Assembly: GCA_001464935.1 (NCBI GenBank) | Contig: LNEL01000056.1 | Coordinates: 155,114-219,113, forward strand | Reading direction: 5' to 3' | DNA length: 64,000 nucleotides | Origin: Gammaproteobacteria bacterium Ga0077536 | GTDB taxonomy: Bacteria > Pseudomonadota > Gammaproteobacteria > Ga0077536 | Shown here: one piece after another, positions 44,145 to 53,904 of the stretch | Layout of the letters: the number at the start of each line of letters is the position of its first letter | How positions within the stretch are numbered: the first letter of the stretch is position 1 | Position numbers and translations under genes: made by a program | The notes under the pieces: generated by a model | What the model saw: the letters and a program-made list of their open reading frames with translations, nothing else | What the model was told of the DNA's origin: nothing | Databases searched by the model: none

Positions 44145-45743
44145 CGCGGCGCGGCGTCCGCGGGCGGTGTCACGCCGAGCATCGAGCGCGCGATGGCCTC
44201 GGCGATCCTGATGCCGTCGACGCCGGCCGACAGGATGCCGCCGGCGTAGCCCGCGCCTTCGCCGGCCGGGTACAGGCCGCGCACGTTGAGACTCTGCAGG
44301 CTCGTGCCGTCGCGTGTCACGCGCACTGGTGACGACGTGCGCGTCTCGACGCCGGTCAGCACCGCGTCGTCGCGATCGAAGCCGCGAATCTGCCGGCCGA
44401 ACGCCGGCAGCGCTTCGCGGATGGCATCGATGGCAAAGGATGGCAGTGCCGACCCGAGATCGCTCGCCGAACGTCGCGGACGCTACGCCGCGCACGAAAT
44501 CACCGACGAGCTGACCGGGGGCACAGTAATCGCGTCCGCCGAGTTCATAGGCCTGCGACTCCAGGCGCTCCTGCAGTTCGACGCCGGCGAGCGGGCCGCC
44601 CGGAAAATCCTCGGCCGGCGTGATGCCGACGACGATGCCTGCATTCGCATTGCGTTCCTTGCGCGAATACTGGCTCATGCCGTTGGTGACGACGCGCCCG
44701 GGTTCAGACGTCGCGGCGACCACCGTGCCGCCCGGACACATGCAGAAGCTGTACACCGCGCGACCGTTGCTCGCGTGGTGCACGAGTTTGTAGTCCGCCG
44801 CGCCGAGCGCCGGGTGCCCGGCGTACGGGCCGAGCCGCGCGCGATCGATCAGCGACTGCGGGTGCTCGATGCGAAAGCCGATCGCGAAGGGCTTCGCTTC
44901 GATGAACACGCCGCGCCGGTGCAGCATCCGAAAGCTGTCGCGTGCGCTGTGGCCGAGGGCGAGCACGACATGGCGGCTGCGGATCTCTTCGCCGTCCGCG
45001 AGCACCACGCCTTCGATCTGGCCGTCGTCGAGCAGCAGATCGGTGACGCGACTCTCGAAGCGCACCTCGCCGCCGAGCGCGAGGATCTCCTGGCGCATCG
45101 CGGTGACGACGCCGGTGAGGCGAAACGTGCCGATGTGCGGCTTGCTGACGTACAGGATTTCGGCCGGTGCGCCGGCGCGCACGAATTCCTGCATGACCTT
45201 GCGCCCGTAGAACTTCGGATCCTTGATCTGGCTGTAGAGCTTGCCGTCGGAAAAGAGACCGGCGCCGCCTTCGCCGAACTGCACGTTCGATTCCGGCGTC
45301 AGCGTGTGCTGCCGCCACAGCGCCCAGGTGTCCTGCGTGCGCCGGCGCACGTCGCGGCCGCGTTCGAGCACGATCGGCCGCAGGCCCATCTGGGCGAGCA
45401 GCAGGGCGGCGAACAGGCCGCACGGCCCGAAGCCCACCACCACCGGGCGTTCGGCCAGCGGTGCCGCGGCCCGGGCCACGGGGTGATACGCGGTGTCCGG
45501 CGCCGGCTGCACGTGGCGATCGTGCGCAAGGCGCTGGAGGATGGCCGCCTCACCTCGGGCCTGGAGATCGATGATGTAGACGAAGACTATCGCGCTGTTC
45601 TTCTTGCGCGCGTCATAGCTGCGCTTGAACACGGTGAAGTCCAGCAGATCGGCATCGGCGATGCCGAGGCGCCGCACGATGGCCTGGCGCAGGGCGTCAG
45701 CGGGGTGATCGAGCGGCAATGAGAGCTCGGTGATGCGAATCAC
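44141..45743 (-). pseudogene. FAD-dependent oxidoreductase, frameshifted by a small internal deletion
   Basis: Belongs to the conserved FAD-dependent dehydrogenase family with an N-terminal RSYDARKKNSAIVFVY domain and the FAD motif VVVGFGPCGLFAALLLAQMG. Frame 1 runs from 45743 to about 44461 and is normal up to GDFVRGVASATFGE; then the sequence turns into arginine-rich nonsense. The proper C-terminal part resumes in another frame: LGSALPSFAIDAIREALPA, then TGVETRTSSPVR and LYPAGEGAGYAGGILSAGVD, ending at 44141. The linker found in relatives (about a dozen residues around PSYxPG) is missing, so a deletion of about 35-38 bp at ~44461 explains both the loss and the shift. Either a real pseudogene or a sequencing/assembly fault. 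Confidence 0.85.
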
Positions 45744-45777
45744 GGCGGTTTCCTGGCCGGTGTCTCCGGCAGAGGTC

Positions 45778-45783
45778 TACAAT
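45778..45783 (+). promoter_or_regulatory. -10 box of rlmE
   Basis: TACAAT, one mismatch to TATAAT. It would start transcription near 45790, downstream of the in-frame ATG at 45782, which supports the GTG 45863 start for rlmE. No good -35 seen. Confidence 0.45.
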
Positions 45784-45862
45784 GGCGCGGATTGTAGCGA
45801 CGATCGCCGTTTTTCCCTATATCGACCCGTATCGGGAAGTGATCCCGGGTGAGCATCCTGCC

Positions 45863-46483
45863 GTGGCACGAACCAAGAGCAGCAGCCGCTGGCTGCAGGA
45901 ACATGTCAACGACCCCTACGTCAAACAGGCGCAGAAGGACGGCTATCGCTCGCGCTCGAGTTACAAGCTGATCGAACTCAACGAGAAGGACCGGCTGATT
46001 CGCCCCGGCATGCTGATCGTCGATCTCGGTGCGGCCCCCGGCGGCTGGTCGCAGGTCGCCGGCAAGCTGGTCGGCGACAAGGGCCGTGTGCTCGCGACCG
46101 ACATCCTGCCGATGGAACCGCTGCAGCGGGTCGATTTCATCCAGGGCGATTTCCGCGACGAAGCGGTGTTGAACCGGATCCTGGAACATCTCGGCGCAGC
46201 GAAGGCGGATCTCGTGATCTCCGACATCGCGCCGAACATCAGCGGCGTCAGTTCCGCCGATCAGGCCGCGTCGATCTACCTGCTCGAACTCGCGCTAGAC
46301 ATGGCGCGGCGGGTGCTGAAGCCCGGCGGCAATTTCGTCGCGAAGCTGTTCCAGGGCGCGGGCTCGGACGAGTACCTCAAGGAACTGCGTGGCGCCTTCG
46401 ACAAAGTGGTGATCCGCAAACCCGCGGCGTCGCGGCCGCGCTCGCGCGAGGTCTACCTGGTCGCGCGGGGCTTGAAAGCATGA
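45863..46483 (+). CDS. rlmE: RlmE (RrmJ/FtsJ), 23S rRNA Um2552 2'-O-methyltransferase
   Basis: 206 residues, normal for RlmE (about 209 in E. coli). Heat-inducible in many bacteria; methylates U2552 in the ribosomal A loop with SAM. SAM-binding [13 protein letters not shown]; catalytic K-D-K-E set visible in [23 protein letters not shown] and SREVYLVA. The start is GTG at 45863 (GGGTGAG 9 nt upstream, N-terminus [10 protein letters not shown] as in the family); the ATG at 45782 lies on the -10 box. The usual downstream ftsH gene is not here. Confidence 0.95.
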   Translation: MARTKSSSRWLQEHVNDPYVKQAQKDGYRSRSSYKLIELNEKDRLIRPGMLIVDLGAAPGGWSQVAGKLVGDKGRVLATDILPMEPLQRVDFIQGDFRDEAVLNRILEHLGAAKADLVISDIAPNISGVSSADQAASIYLLELALDMARRVLKPGGNFVAKLFQGAGSDEYLKELRGAFDKVVIRKPAASRPRSREVYLVARGLKA

Positions 46484-46510
46484 AGCCGGCCTCGTGCTAG
46501 TCTGCGGTCA

Positions 46511-47686
46511 GTGTCCCACGCGGTGTGTATGCCGATGACGCCGTCCCTGCTCGAAGCCGCGATTGCGCTGCGGCCGGTGTTGCGCGCAGCGGCGGCAGGG
46601 ATCGAAGCGCGGCGGCGCCTGAGTCCCGAGGTGCTCGACGCGTTGCAGGCGATGGACGCTTTTCACCTGCAGCTCACCGATGACTACGGCGGCCACGGGG
46701 CCGATCCGATCACGCTGCTGCGCGTGATCGAGGAACTCGCGCGCGGCGACGCCTCCAGCGGCTGGTGTGCGATGGTCGGTTCGGAGTCGAGTGCGTGCCT
46801 GAATGCCTACCTCGATCCTGCCGTCGTGCGCGCGATGACGGCCGGCACGCCGCGCCCCGTGCACGCGCTGAGCGCCGTCGGCGTCGGGCGCGCCGTCGAG
46901 ACGGCCGGTGGCTATGTCGTCAGCGGCCGCTGGCGCTTTGCCAGCGCCTGTCGGCACGCGCAGTGGCTCGGCGGACTCGCGGTGGTTCATGCCGGCGACC
47001 AGCCTCGGCAACGCGACAACGGCGCGCCGCTGCTCTGCGTCGCGTATGCGCCGGCGCACGCGGCGCGCCTGATCGACACCTGGACGGCGGACGGCCTCAA
47101 AGCGACCGCCAGCGACGATTTCGAGTTCGACGAAGTGTTCGTGCCCGCCGGGCACGTGGCCGATCTGTTCGGCCCGCCGCGGCATGCGTCGCCGGTGTGG
47201 CGGCTGCCGACGGGGCTGCGTCTTGCGCTCAGCAAGGCCGCCGCGGTGTGCGGCATGGCGCGCGCGGCACTGGATGCGACGCTGCCCCTGCTCGCGCGCA
47301 CGCCGTTCATCGGGGGCCGGCCCGCGCGCGAAGAAGCGCGCGTGCAGATCGCGCTCGCCGAAGCCGAGGCCACGCTCGAAGGCGGGCGCGCGCTGCTGTA
47401 TCAGCGCGTGCAGGAGGCCTGGGATCTCGTGCAGCGGGGCGAGGTGCTCGATCTCGCCGCGATTGCGCGCGTGCGCCTCGCGGTCGTGTTCGCTGCCCGT
47501 CAGGCAGTGGCGGCGGTCGCGATGCTGCGCCAACTCGCGGGCAGCGCGGCGATATTCGACGAGACGCTGGCCCGCGCCGCGCGCGACCTCGACGTCGCGC
47601 GCCACCACTTTCAGCTCCAGCCGCACATCGTCGAGGATGTCGGCCGCGTGATGCTGGGCTTCGCGCCGCGCAGCCCCCTGTTCTGA
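46511..47686 (+). CDS. Acyl-CoA-dehydrogenase-fold flavoprotein (possible group D flavin monooxygenase)
   Basis: 391 residues. N-terminal helices with LTDDYGGHGADPITLLRVIE, middle beta-domain (GGYVVSGRWRFASACRHAQW), C-terminal helices ending QLQPHIVEDVGRVMLG. The GxWxFxSG-like substrate segment and the C-terminal HxxxD arrangement resemble group D monooxygenases (HsaA/DszC-like) more than beta-oxidation dehydrogenases. A reductase partner is not adjacent. The start is uncertain: GTG 46511 or ATG 46529, neither with a good ribosome site. Confidence 0.8.
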   Translation: MSHAVCMPMTPSLLEAAIALRPVLRAAAAGIEARRRLSPEVLDALQAMDAFHLQLTDDYGGHGADPITLLRVIEELARGDASSGWCAMVGSESSACLNAYLDPAVVRAMTAGTPRPVHALSAVGVGRAVETAGGYVVSGRWRFASACRHAQWLGGLAVVHAGDQPRQRDNGAPLLCVAYAPAHAARLIDTWTADGLKATASDDFEFDEVFVPAGHVADLFGPPRHASPVWRLPTGLRLALSKAAAVCGMARAALDATLPLLARTPFIGGRPAREEARVQIALAEAEATLEGGRALLYQRVQEAWDLVQRGEVLDLAAIARVRLAVVFAARQAVAAVAMLRQLAGSAAIFDETLARAARDLDVARHHFQLQPHIVEDVGRVMLGFAPRSPLF

Positions 47687-47699
47687 CGCCGGCGAGGCC

Positions 47700-48941
47700 C
47701 TACCAGAGCCCCCACTTCTGCACTTCCGCGCGGCCGACGACCATGTGATGGACTTCGTCCGGGCCGTCGGCGAAGCGCAGGTGCCGCATGTCCGTGTAGA
47801 GTTCGGCGAGCGGCGTCCACTGCGAGATGCCGGCGGCGCCGTGAATCTGGATCGCGGCGTCGATGATCTGGCAGACCTTCTCCGGCACCATCGCCTTCAC
47901 CGCGCTGACGTACACGCGGGCCTCCTTGTTGCCGAGCACGTCCATCGCCTTCGCTGCCTGCAGCACCGACAGTCGCATCGCGTTGATCTCGATCCGCGCG
48001 CGCGACACGACTTCGAGATTCTTGCCGAGCTTGATCAGCGGTTTGCCGAAGGCTTCGCGCGTCGCGCCGCGCTTGACCATCAGTTCGAGCGCGAGCTCGG
48101 CCTTGCCGATCGAGCGCATGCAGTGATGGATGCGGCCGGGGCCGAGTCGCAGCTGCGAGATCTCGAAGCCGCGCCCTTCGCCGAGCAGGATGTTCTCTTG
48201 CGGCACGCGCACGTTGGTGAAGCGCAGGTGCATGTGGCCGTAGGGCGCATGGTCGTGACCGAACACGTGCATCGGTCCGAGGATCTCGACGCCCGGCGTG
48301 CCCATCGGCACGAGAATCTGCGACTGCTGCCGGCTCGGCGCAGCGTTCGGGCTGGTCTTCACCATCACGATCATGATTTTGCAGCGCGGGTCACCGGCGC
48401 CCGAGATGTAGAACTTCTCGCCGTTGATCACCCATTCGTCGCCATCGAGGACCGCGCTGGTGCTGATGTTCTTCGCATCCGACGACGGCAGGCCGGGCTC
48501 GGTCATGACGTAGGCGGAGCGGATCTCGCCGTTCAACAGCGGCTTCAGCCAGCGCTCCTTCTGTGCCGGCGTGCCGACGCGCTCGAGCACTTCCATGTTG
48601 CCGGTGTCCGGCGCGCTGCAGTTCAGGGTTTCGGACGCGAGCGGATACTTGCCGAGTTCGGCGGCGATGTATGCGTAATCGAGATTCGACAGCCCCTCGC
48701 CGGTGTCGGCATCGGGCAGGAAGAAATTCCACAGTCCCGACGCCTTGGCCTTCGCCTTGGCGCCGTCGAGCAGCTCGAGCTGGCGTGGATGCCAGGACCA
48801 GCGATCGGCCTTCTCGTCGTTGAGCCGGAAGAATTCCTCGAGGATCGGTTCGACGTTGTCGCGGATGTGCATTTTCACCGCATCCATCAGCGGGCGCGCT
48901 TTGTCGGACATCGCGAGATTGAACAGGTCGGCATCGGACAT
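47700..48941 (-). CDS. Acyl-CoA dehydrogenase (ACAD10/11-like)
   Basis: 413 residues. Flavin/substrate motifs: SAYVMTEPGLPSSDAKNI, WVINGEKFYISGAGDPRCKI, and the C-terminal ADGPDEVHHMVVGRAE typical of the ACAD10/11 group. It would desaturate an acyl-CoA, passing electrons to ETF. It converges with the gene at 46511 and stands alone on its strand. The chain length cannot be deduced. Confidence 0.92.
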   Translation of the reverse strand: MSDADLFNLAMSDKARPLMDAVKMHIRDNVEPILEEFFRLNDEKADRWSWHPRQLELLDGAKAKAKASGLWNFFLPDADTGEGLSNLDYAYIAAELGKYPLASETLNCSAPDTGNMEVLERVGTPAQKERWLKPLLNGEIRSAYVMTEPGLPSSDAKNISTSAVLDGDEWVINGEKFYISGAGDPRCKIMIVMVKTSPNAAPSRQQSQILVPMGTPGVEILGPMHVFGHDHAPYGHMHLRFTNVRVPQENILLGEGRGFEISQLRLGPGRIHHCMRSIGKAELALELMVKRGATREAFGKPLIKLGKNLEVVSRARIEINAMRLSVLQAAKAMDVLGNKEARVYVSAVKAMVPEKVCQIIDAAIQIHGAAGISQWTPLAELYTDMRHLRFADGPDEVHHMVVGRAEVQKWGLW

Positions 48942-49487
48942 GAAGTCGCTCCTCGAATGATTGATTGCAAGGCCCGGGCTTACCGCATGCGACGTAGCCT
49001 GGTGACGGGGCGGCGGTCTCGATGCGCCGGATGAGTGTGGCGAAGTCTGGCCGGGCTGCGGGTGTGCCGCAAGTCAGCGGTGAGTCCCGGTACCGTCGTG
49101 CCACGGCGGAGCGCCCGCTGCCGTCGTGCGCGACCGCCTGCTCGTGTGTCTGGCCTGCCTGTCAGCGCACGGCACGTTGACCTGCCGCCTGCTCGAAGAC
49201 CGTGGCGCGATGACGCAGGTGTCGGCGGCGGGCATGTTGAAGCGTGCCGCACTGCGGCACGGCAATCGTTCCCTCATGCGGGCGTAGTCAGCCCGCGCCC
49301 GTGCTCTTACGATGACCCACCGTCGACGCGCGCGGCACACCGGGTAGACTGGCGATGACAGAAGTCCCCGGCGTGTCTGGTTTCCCGCTTCGCCTGGGGC
49401 GCGTGATCGGTGCTGCATCCGGGCAGCGCTGCCACTTCGGTCAGGGCTGGCGCGGTCGGCGATTGTGAACAGGGAGACAGCACGACG
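48942..49487. other. Intergenic region without a visible gene
   Basis: 546 bp between divergent genes. Open frames here are short and do not resemble proteins. One hairpin, GCGGGC-gtagtca-GCCCGC (49278-49296), is visible. The promoters of the acyl-CoA dehydrogenase and of the SRPBCC/molybdoenzyme operon must lie here but none is recognisable. Confidence 0.5.
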
Positions 49488-50063
49488 ATGAAGATTTCGA
49501 GCAGCTTTGCAGTGGCCCGGCCACGCGGGGCAGTCTGGGCGCTGTTCCAGGACGTGCCGCGCGTCGCGTCGTGCATTCCCGGCACGCAGATCACCGAGTC
49601 CCTCGGCGATGGGCGTTTCAAGGGCCGGGTCGAGGTCAAGCTCGGGCCGATCGCCGCCGCCTTCGACGGCGACGCCGAACACACCACCGACGCCGCGACT
49701 TTCACCGGCACGATCACCGGCAACGGCCGCGATCGCGGCGCCGGCAGCCGCGCGAAATTCACCACCGTCTATCGGCTCAGCGAGACTGCCACCGGCACCG
49801 ACGTCGCCGTCGAGTCCGACATCTCGCTGGCCGGCGCCGTCGCGCAGTTCGGGCGCACGGGCCTGCTCGAAGAAGTCACCAGCCGCCTGCTGCAACAGTT
49901 TGCAGCGAACCTCGAAACGCAGATGGTGGCCGAAGTCGACACCGGTGCTGACGTGGCGCCCGCACCGGCGATGACGCAGATGAATCTCGGCGGCATCCTG
50001 TGGGCAAGTGTGCTGGCCTGGTTGCGATCGCTGTTCGGAAAGGTCTGGGGTCGCACGGGCTGA
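49488..50063 (+). CDS. SRPBCC/CoxG-family protein
   Basis: 191 residues. MKISSSFAVARPRGAVWALF then DVPRVASCIPGTQ matches CoxG-type proteins (carbon monoxide dehydrogenase subunit G family), which help recruit or mature molybdenum hydroxylases at the membrane. The C-terminal ~25 residues (LGGILWASVLAWLRSLFGKV) form a membrane helix, as in CoxG. It precedes the three-subunit molybdoenzyme by 131 bp, so it likely serves it. GGGAG precedes the ATG. Confidence 0.88.
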   Translation: MKISSSFAVARPRGAVWALFQDVPRVASCIPGTQITESLGDGRFKGRVEVKLGPIAAAFDGDAEHTTDAATFTGTITGNGRDRGAGSRAKFTTVYRLSETATGTDVAVESDISLAGAVAQFGRTGLLEEVTSRLLQQFAANLETQMVAEVDTGADVAPAPAMTQMNLGGILWASVLAWLRSLFGKVWGRTG

Positions 50064-50194
50064 GTGGCTGACCGCGCTGCCCGTTGCGGCACGCTGACAG
50101 TGTTCAGTGATGCACCTCACGCGTGAGGCCCAGGGCCTGCGCCGACGTACTACATCAAGCGCCGCGTTCAGGCGGCGCGAAGGAGGGGCTGTCG

Positions 50195-52573
50195 ATGGCA
50201 TACACAGGCAAGGACGTACCGGCCCAGCACAGCCCGGCGCTCGTCGCCGGCGCAGGGCTGTATACGGGTGACGTCAAACTCGATCGCATGACACACGCGC
50301 ACGTGGTGCGCAGCCCGTTCGCCGCCGCACGGATCCTGTCGATCGACGCAAGCGCCGCGCTCGAATTGCCGGGCGTGGTCGCCGTCGTCACCGGCGACGA
50401 TCTCCGCGCGCAGGGCTACGCGATGCCGGTCGAAGGCTTTGGCGAGGGCGTGAAGCCGAAGCCCTTCGATCTGTTCCCGCTGGCGGTCGACCGCGTGCGT
50501 TTCGCGGGCGAAGGCGTCGCCGCCGTGATCGCGGAGGATCCGTACACCGCGAAGCAGGCGGCGCTGCTCGTCGACGTCGAGTACGAGGACACCGACCCCG
50601 TCGTTGACGCCGAGCGCGCCCTCGCGCCGGATTCGCCGCTGGTCGAACCGGACTGGGGCAGCAACGTGCTGTTCGAAGCGCGCATGACCAGCGGCAACGC
50701 GGCGCAGATCATCGCGTCCGCCGCGCACACCGTCGGCGGCGAACTGCATCATCATCGCTACACCGGCGCGGCAATGGAACCGCGTGCGTACGTCGCAGAC
50801 TACGATCCCTACCGCCGGACGCTGAGCTTCTGGGCGTCCACGCAGTGTCCGCATCCGATGCGCACGCTGCTCGGCCAGACCTTGCATCTGCCCGAGAACG
50901 ACATTCGCGTCATCCAGCCGAATGTCGGCGGCGCGTTCGGTCTGAAGATTCCGTACTTCCAGGAAGAGGCGCTGATCGCCGCGCTGTCGGTCGTGTGCGG
51001 TCGCCCGGTGCGCTGGATTGCCGAGCGCCGCGAGGATCTGCTCAGCGGTGGCCACGCGCGCGAAGGCCACTTCCGCTGGCAGGCCGCGTTCGAGCCGGAC
51101 GGGCACGTCACGGCGCTCCAGGTCCGCTATGTCGCCGACGTCGGCGCGCCGAGCGCGCTCGCAGGCTGGGGGCAGTGTTACGTCACGGGTTTCGCGCTGC
51201 CCACCTGTTACAAGATTCGCGACACCGATGTCGAGGTGATCGCGGTCACCACCAACAAGTGTGCATGGAACGCGTATCGCGGCTTCGGCAAGGAGTCCTC
51301 GTCGTGGCTGATGGATCGCGTGATGGACGCGGTGGCGCGCGAAACCGGCCTCGACCGCACGGCCGTGCGCTTGCGCAACTTCATTCAGCCCGAAGAGTTT
51401 CCGTATCCGCAGAACGGCGGCGCGATCATCGACAGCGGCAACTATCCGAAGGCGCTGAAGCGCGTGCTGGAGATGATCGACTACGCGAACTTTCCGGCGT
51501 TGCAGGCCGCCGCGCGGGCCGAGGGCCGCTACGTCGGTCTCGGCCTCGGGCAGGAACTGACGCCGGAAGGCTGCAGCATCGCGGGCACCGCGCGCTTCAA
51601 CGGCTGGGACGGCGCGACGGTGCGCATCGGTCCGAGCGGAGAGGTGACGGTGCTGACGGGCGTCACCTCGCCCGGCACCGGCAACGAGACCGCGCTCGCC
51701 CAGATCGCCGCCGACCGGCTCGGCATCGAGCTGAAGTACGTGAAAGTGATCCAGGGGGACACCTCGATCTGCCCCTACGGTCTCGGCAACTTCAGTTCGC
51801 GCGGGGTGATCATGGGCGGCTCGGCGGTGCACATCGCCGCCGGCGAGCTGCGCGAGAAGCTGTTCAAGGTCGCGGGCAACATGCTTGAGGTGAGCCCCGG
51901 TGATCTCGAATGCGAGGATGGCAGAATCATGCTGAAAGGCGCGCCGTTCCGCTACGTCGACACCAAAGACGTGGTGACGAAGATCTACAGCGACTGCCAC
52001 GGCGCCGCGGCCTGCGGCGTGGAGCCCGGTCTCGAGGCCACGCGCTACTTCCGTCACGACAACGTCTATCACCAGCCGGAGACGCAGGGCCGCTACAGCG
52101 CGTATCCGTCGTGGGCGAACCAGGCCACCGCGCTGATTGCCGAGATCGATCCCGACACCGGTGTCATCAAGATCCTGCGCTACTGCGCGGTGCACGACTC
52201 GGGCAAGATCATCAATCCGATGACCGCCGAGGGCAATGTGCACGGGGGTACGGCGCAGGGCATCGGCGGCGCGCTGTTCGAGCAGCTCGTCTACGACGAC
52301 TATGGCCAGCTGACGACCACCACGTTCATGGACTACACGCTGCCGACGGCGATGGAGATCCCGCATATCGAGCTCGAGCACCAGGAAACGCTGTCACCGT
52401 TTTCGCCGCTGGGGGCGAAGGGCGTCGGCGAATCCGGCATCACGAGCCCGCTCGGCGCGCTGTGCGGCGCGGTGGAAGATGCGCTGCGCGAGTTCGACGT
52501 GCGCATCGACCGCCTGCCGCTGTCGCCCGAACGCGTGTGGCGCGCGATCCAGGCGCAAGGAGACCGCGCATGA
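50195..52573 (+). CDS. Molybdenum hydroxylase large (molybdopterin) subunit, xanthine-dehydrogenase family
   Basis: 792 residues. Binds the Mo-cytosine-dinucleotide cofactor: PNVGGAFGLKIPYFQEEAL and NAYRGFGKESSSW in the middle, GVGESGITSPLGAL with the catalytic Glu near the end. The active-site loop reads AYRGFGKE, so the Cys of form I CO dehydrogenase (AYRCSFR) is absent; this is an organic-substrate hydroxylase, not a CO oxidiser. AGGAGGGG precedes ATG 50195. Operon order is SRPBCC, large, FAD, 2Fe-2S; the ATGA overlap with the FAD subunit couples them. The substrate is unknown. Confidence 0.93.
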   Translation: MAYTGKDVPAQHSPALVAGAGLYTGDVKLDRMTHAHVVRSPFAAARILSIDASAALELPGVVAVVTGDDLRAQGYAMPVEGFGEGVKPKPFDLFPLAVDRVRFAGEGVAAVIAEDPYTAKQAALLVDVEYEDTDPVVDAERALAPDSPLVEPDWGSNVLFEARMTSGNAAQIIASAAHTVGGELHHHRYTGAAMEPRAYVADYDPYRRTLSFWASTQCPHPMRTLLGQTLHLPENDIRVIQPNVGGAFGLKIPYFQEEALIAALSVVCGRPVRWIAERREDLLSGGHAREGHFRWQAAFEPDGHVTALQVRYVADVGAPSALAGWGQCYVTGFALPTCYKIRDTDVEVIAVTTNKCAWNAYRGFGKESSSWLMDRVMDAVARETGLDRTAVRLRNFIQPEEFPYPQNGGAIIDSGNYPKALKRVLEMIDYANFPALQAAARAEGRYVGLGLGQELTPEGCSIAGTARFNGWDGATVRIGPSGEVTVLTGVTSPGTGNETALAQIAADRLGIELKYVKVIQGDTSICPYGLGNFSSRGVIMGGSAVHIAAGELREKLFKVAGNMLEVSPGDLECEDGRIMLKGAPFRYVDTKDVVTKIYSDCHGAAACGVEPGLEATRYFRHDNVYHQPETQGRYSAYPSWANQATALIAEIDPDTGVIKILRYCAVHDSGKIINPMTAEGNVHGGTAQGIGGALFEQLVYDDYGQLTTTTFMDYTLPTAMEIPHIELEHQETLSPFSPLGAKGVGESGITSPLGALCGAVEDALREFDVRIDRLPLSPERVWRAIQAQGDRA

Positions 52574-53436
52574 TCGCCGGTGAATTCGAATTCTTCGCGC
52601 CGCCGACACTGCCCGACGCGTTGCGTCTGCTGCAGGAGCATGGCAGCGCTTGCAAGGTCCTCGCCGGCGGGATGACGCTGCTGCCGGTGATGACGCTCGG
52701 CCTCGCACAACCACGCGCGATCGTGAGCCTCAATCACCTCCAGGGTCTGGCCGGCGTCGAAGACGTCGGCCCGGCGCTGCGAATCGGCGCGATGATGCGC
52801 CACGCGACGCTCGGCAAGCATCCGCTGGTGCTGCAGCACGCGCCGCTGCTCGCCGCCGCCGCGCGTGGCATCGGCGACGTGCAGGTGCGCCATCGCGGCA
52901 CGCTCGGCGGCAGCCTTGCGCACGCCGAGCCCGCGGCGGACTACCTGTGCGCGACAGCGACGCTCGGCGCACGTTTCCTGCTGCAGAAGCAGGGCGGCGA
53001 GCGCTGGCTCGACGCGGCCGGCTTCTTCATCGACGTGATGACGACCGCGCTCGAGCCCGACGAACTGCTGACCACTGTCGAGATCCCGAAGCAGGCCGCC
53101 GGTGCCGGGTATTCGCATCAGAGCCTGCGTCGCGTCGAAGGCGCGTTTCCGATCGTGCTGGCGTCCGCGCAGATCGCACCGGGCTACGCGCCGGCGCGCG
53201 TCGGTCTCGGTGGCATCGGGCCGCGCCCGGTGGTGCTCGAGGTCGACGACGTCGTCAAGGGCGGGTTGACGCCGGCGGCCCTCGAGGCCGTTGGTGCCCG
53301 CGCCTTCGACGCTGCGCAACAGGCGCTGTCGGATCTCAACGGCAGCGGCGACTATCGGCGCGCCATGGCGCGCGTGTATGCGTGCCGCGCGCTCGAAGCC
53401 GCCGCCGCGCACCTGCAGGCAGGAGGAGGACGCTGA
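52570..53436 (+). CDS. Molybdenum hydroxylase FAD-binding (medium) subunit
   Basis: 288 residues. FAD motifs: KVLAGGMTLLPVM (AGGTxL-type) and RHRGTLGGSLAHAEPAADY (TxGGSxA-type). Passes electrons between the Fe-S subunit and the final acceptor. Overlaps the large-subunit stop by ATGA and the small-subunit start by 1 bp. Confidence 0.93.
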   Translation: MIAGEFEFFAPPTLPDALRLLQEHGSACKVLAGGMTLLPVMTLGLAQPRAIVSLNHLQGLAGVEDVGPALRIGAMMRHATLGKHPLVLQHAPLLAAAARGIGDVQVRHRGTLGGSLAHAEPAADYLCATATLGARFLLQKQGGERWLDAAGFFIDVMTTALEPDELLTTVEIPKQAAGAGYSHQSLRRVEGAFPIVLASAQIAPGYAPARVGLGGIGPRPVVLEVDDVVKGGLTPAALEAVGARAFDAAQQALSDLNGSGDYRRAMARVYACRALEAAAAHLQAGGGR

Positions 53437-53903
53437 TGAAGACGCTGGTGACGCTGAAGGTCAATGGCCGCCCCCACCAGGTGGCGGTCGACACGCGGGC
53501 CAAACTCGCCGAGATGATTCGCGATGAACTGCGCCTGACCGGCACGCACATCGGCTGCGGCACCGGCAGTTGCGGCGCCTGCACGGTGCTGCTGAACGGC
53601 GAAACCGTGAAGTCTTGCTGCGTGCTCGCGGCCGACGCCAACGGCCAGGAAGTCACGACGATCGAGGGCATGAGCAAACCCGGCGAGCTGAGCCGGCTGC
53701 AGCAGTGTTTCGTCGAACACCACGGCCTGCAGTGCGGCTACTGCACGCCCGGCATGGTGCTGTCTGCACACCAGCTGCTGAAGGACAACCCGTCGCCGAC
53801 CGAGGATGACATCCGCCACGCGATCGCTGGCAATCTGTGCCGCTGCACGGGGTACCAGAACATCGTCAAATCGATCAAGGCGGCCAGCGAAGCCGAAACC
53901 TAG
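53436..53903 (+). CDS. Molybdenum hydroxylase 2Fe-2S (small) subunit
   Basis: 155 residues. Plant-type 2Fe-2S cluster motif CGTGSCGACTVLLNG with a fourth Cys in VKSC, and the second cluster motif CGYCTPG ... CRCTGYQNIV. Completes the L-M-S set. Its TAG stop (53901-53903) is followed within 4 bp by a family A repeat whose hairpin may end the transcript. The TGATG junction with the FAD subunit indicates coupling. Confidence 0.95.
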   Translation: MKTLVTLKVNGRPHQVAVDTRAKLAEMIRDELRLTGTHIGCGTGSCGACTVLLNGETVKSCCVLAADANGQEVTTIEGMSKPGELSRLQQCFVEHHGLQCGYCTPGMVLSAHQLLKDNPSPTEDDIRHAIAGNLCRCTGYQNIVKSIKAASEAET

Positions 53904-53904
53904 G

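Noticed and set aside
43425..45743. A natural 772-residue oxidoreductase-methyltransferase fusion
   Set aside because: The middle third is frameshifted nonsense, the proper oxidoreductase C-terminus is in another frame and ends at an ATGA overlap with a normal methyltransferase start.
45782..45862. N-terminal extension of RlmE from ATG 45782
   Set aside because: The ATG sits on the -10 box and the added residues are not part of the family; GTG 45863 gives the normal N-terminus.
50168..52381. 737-codon minus-strand frame under the molybdoenzyme large subunit
   Set aside because: Composition-driven shadow; the plus strand carries all cofactor motifs.
50195..53903. Aerobic carbon monoxide dehydrogenase (coxLMS)
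   Set aside because: The active-site loop is AYRGFGKE; the Cys-containing AYRCSFR loop of form I CODH is absent.
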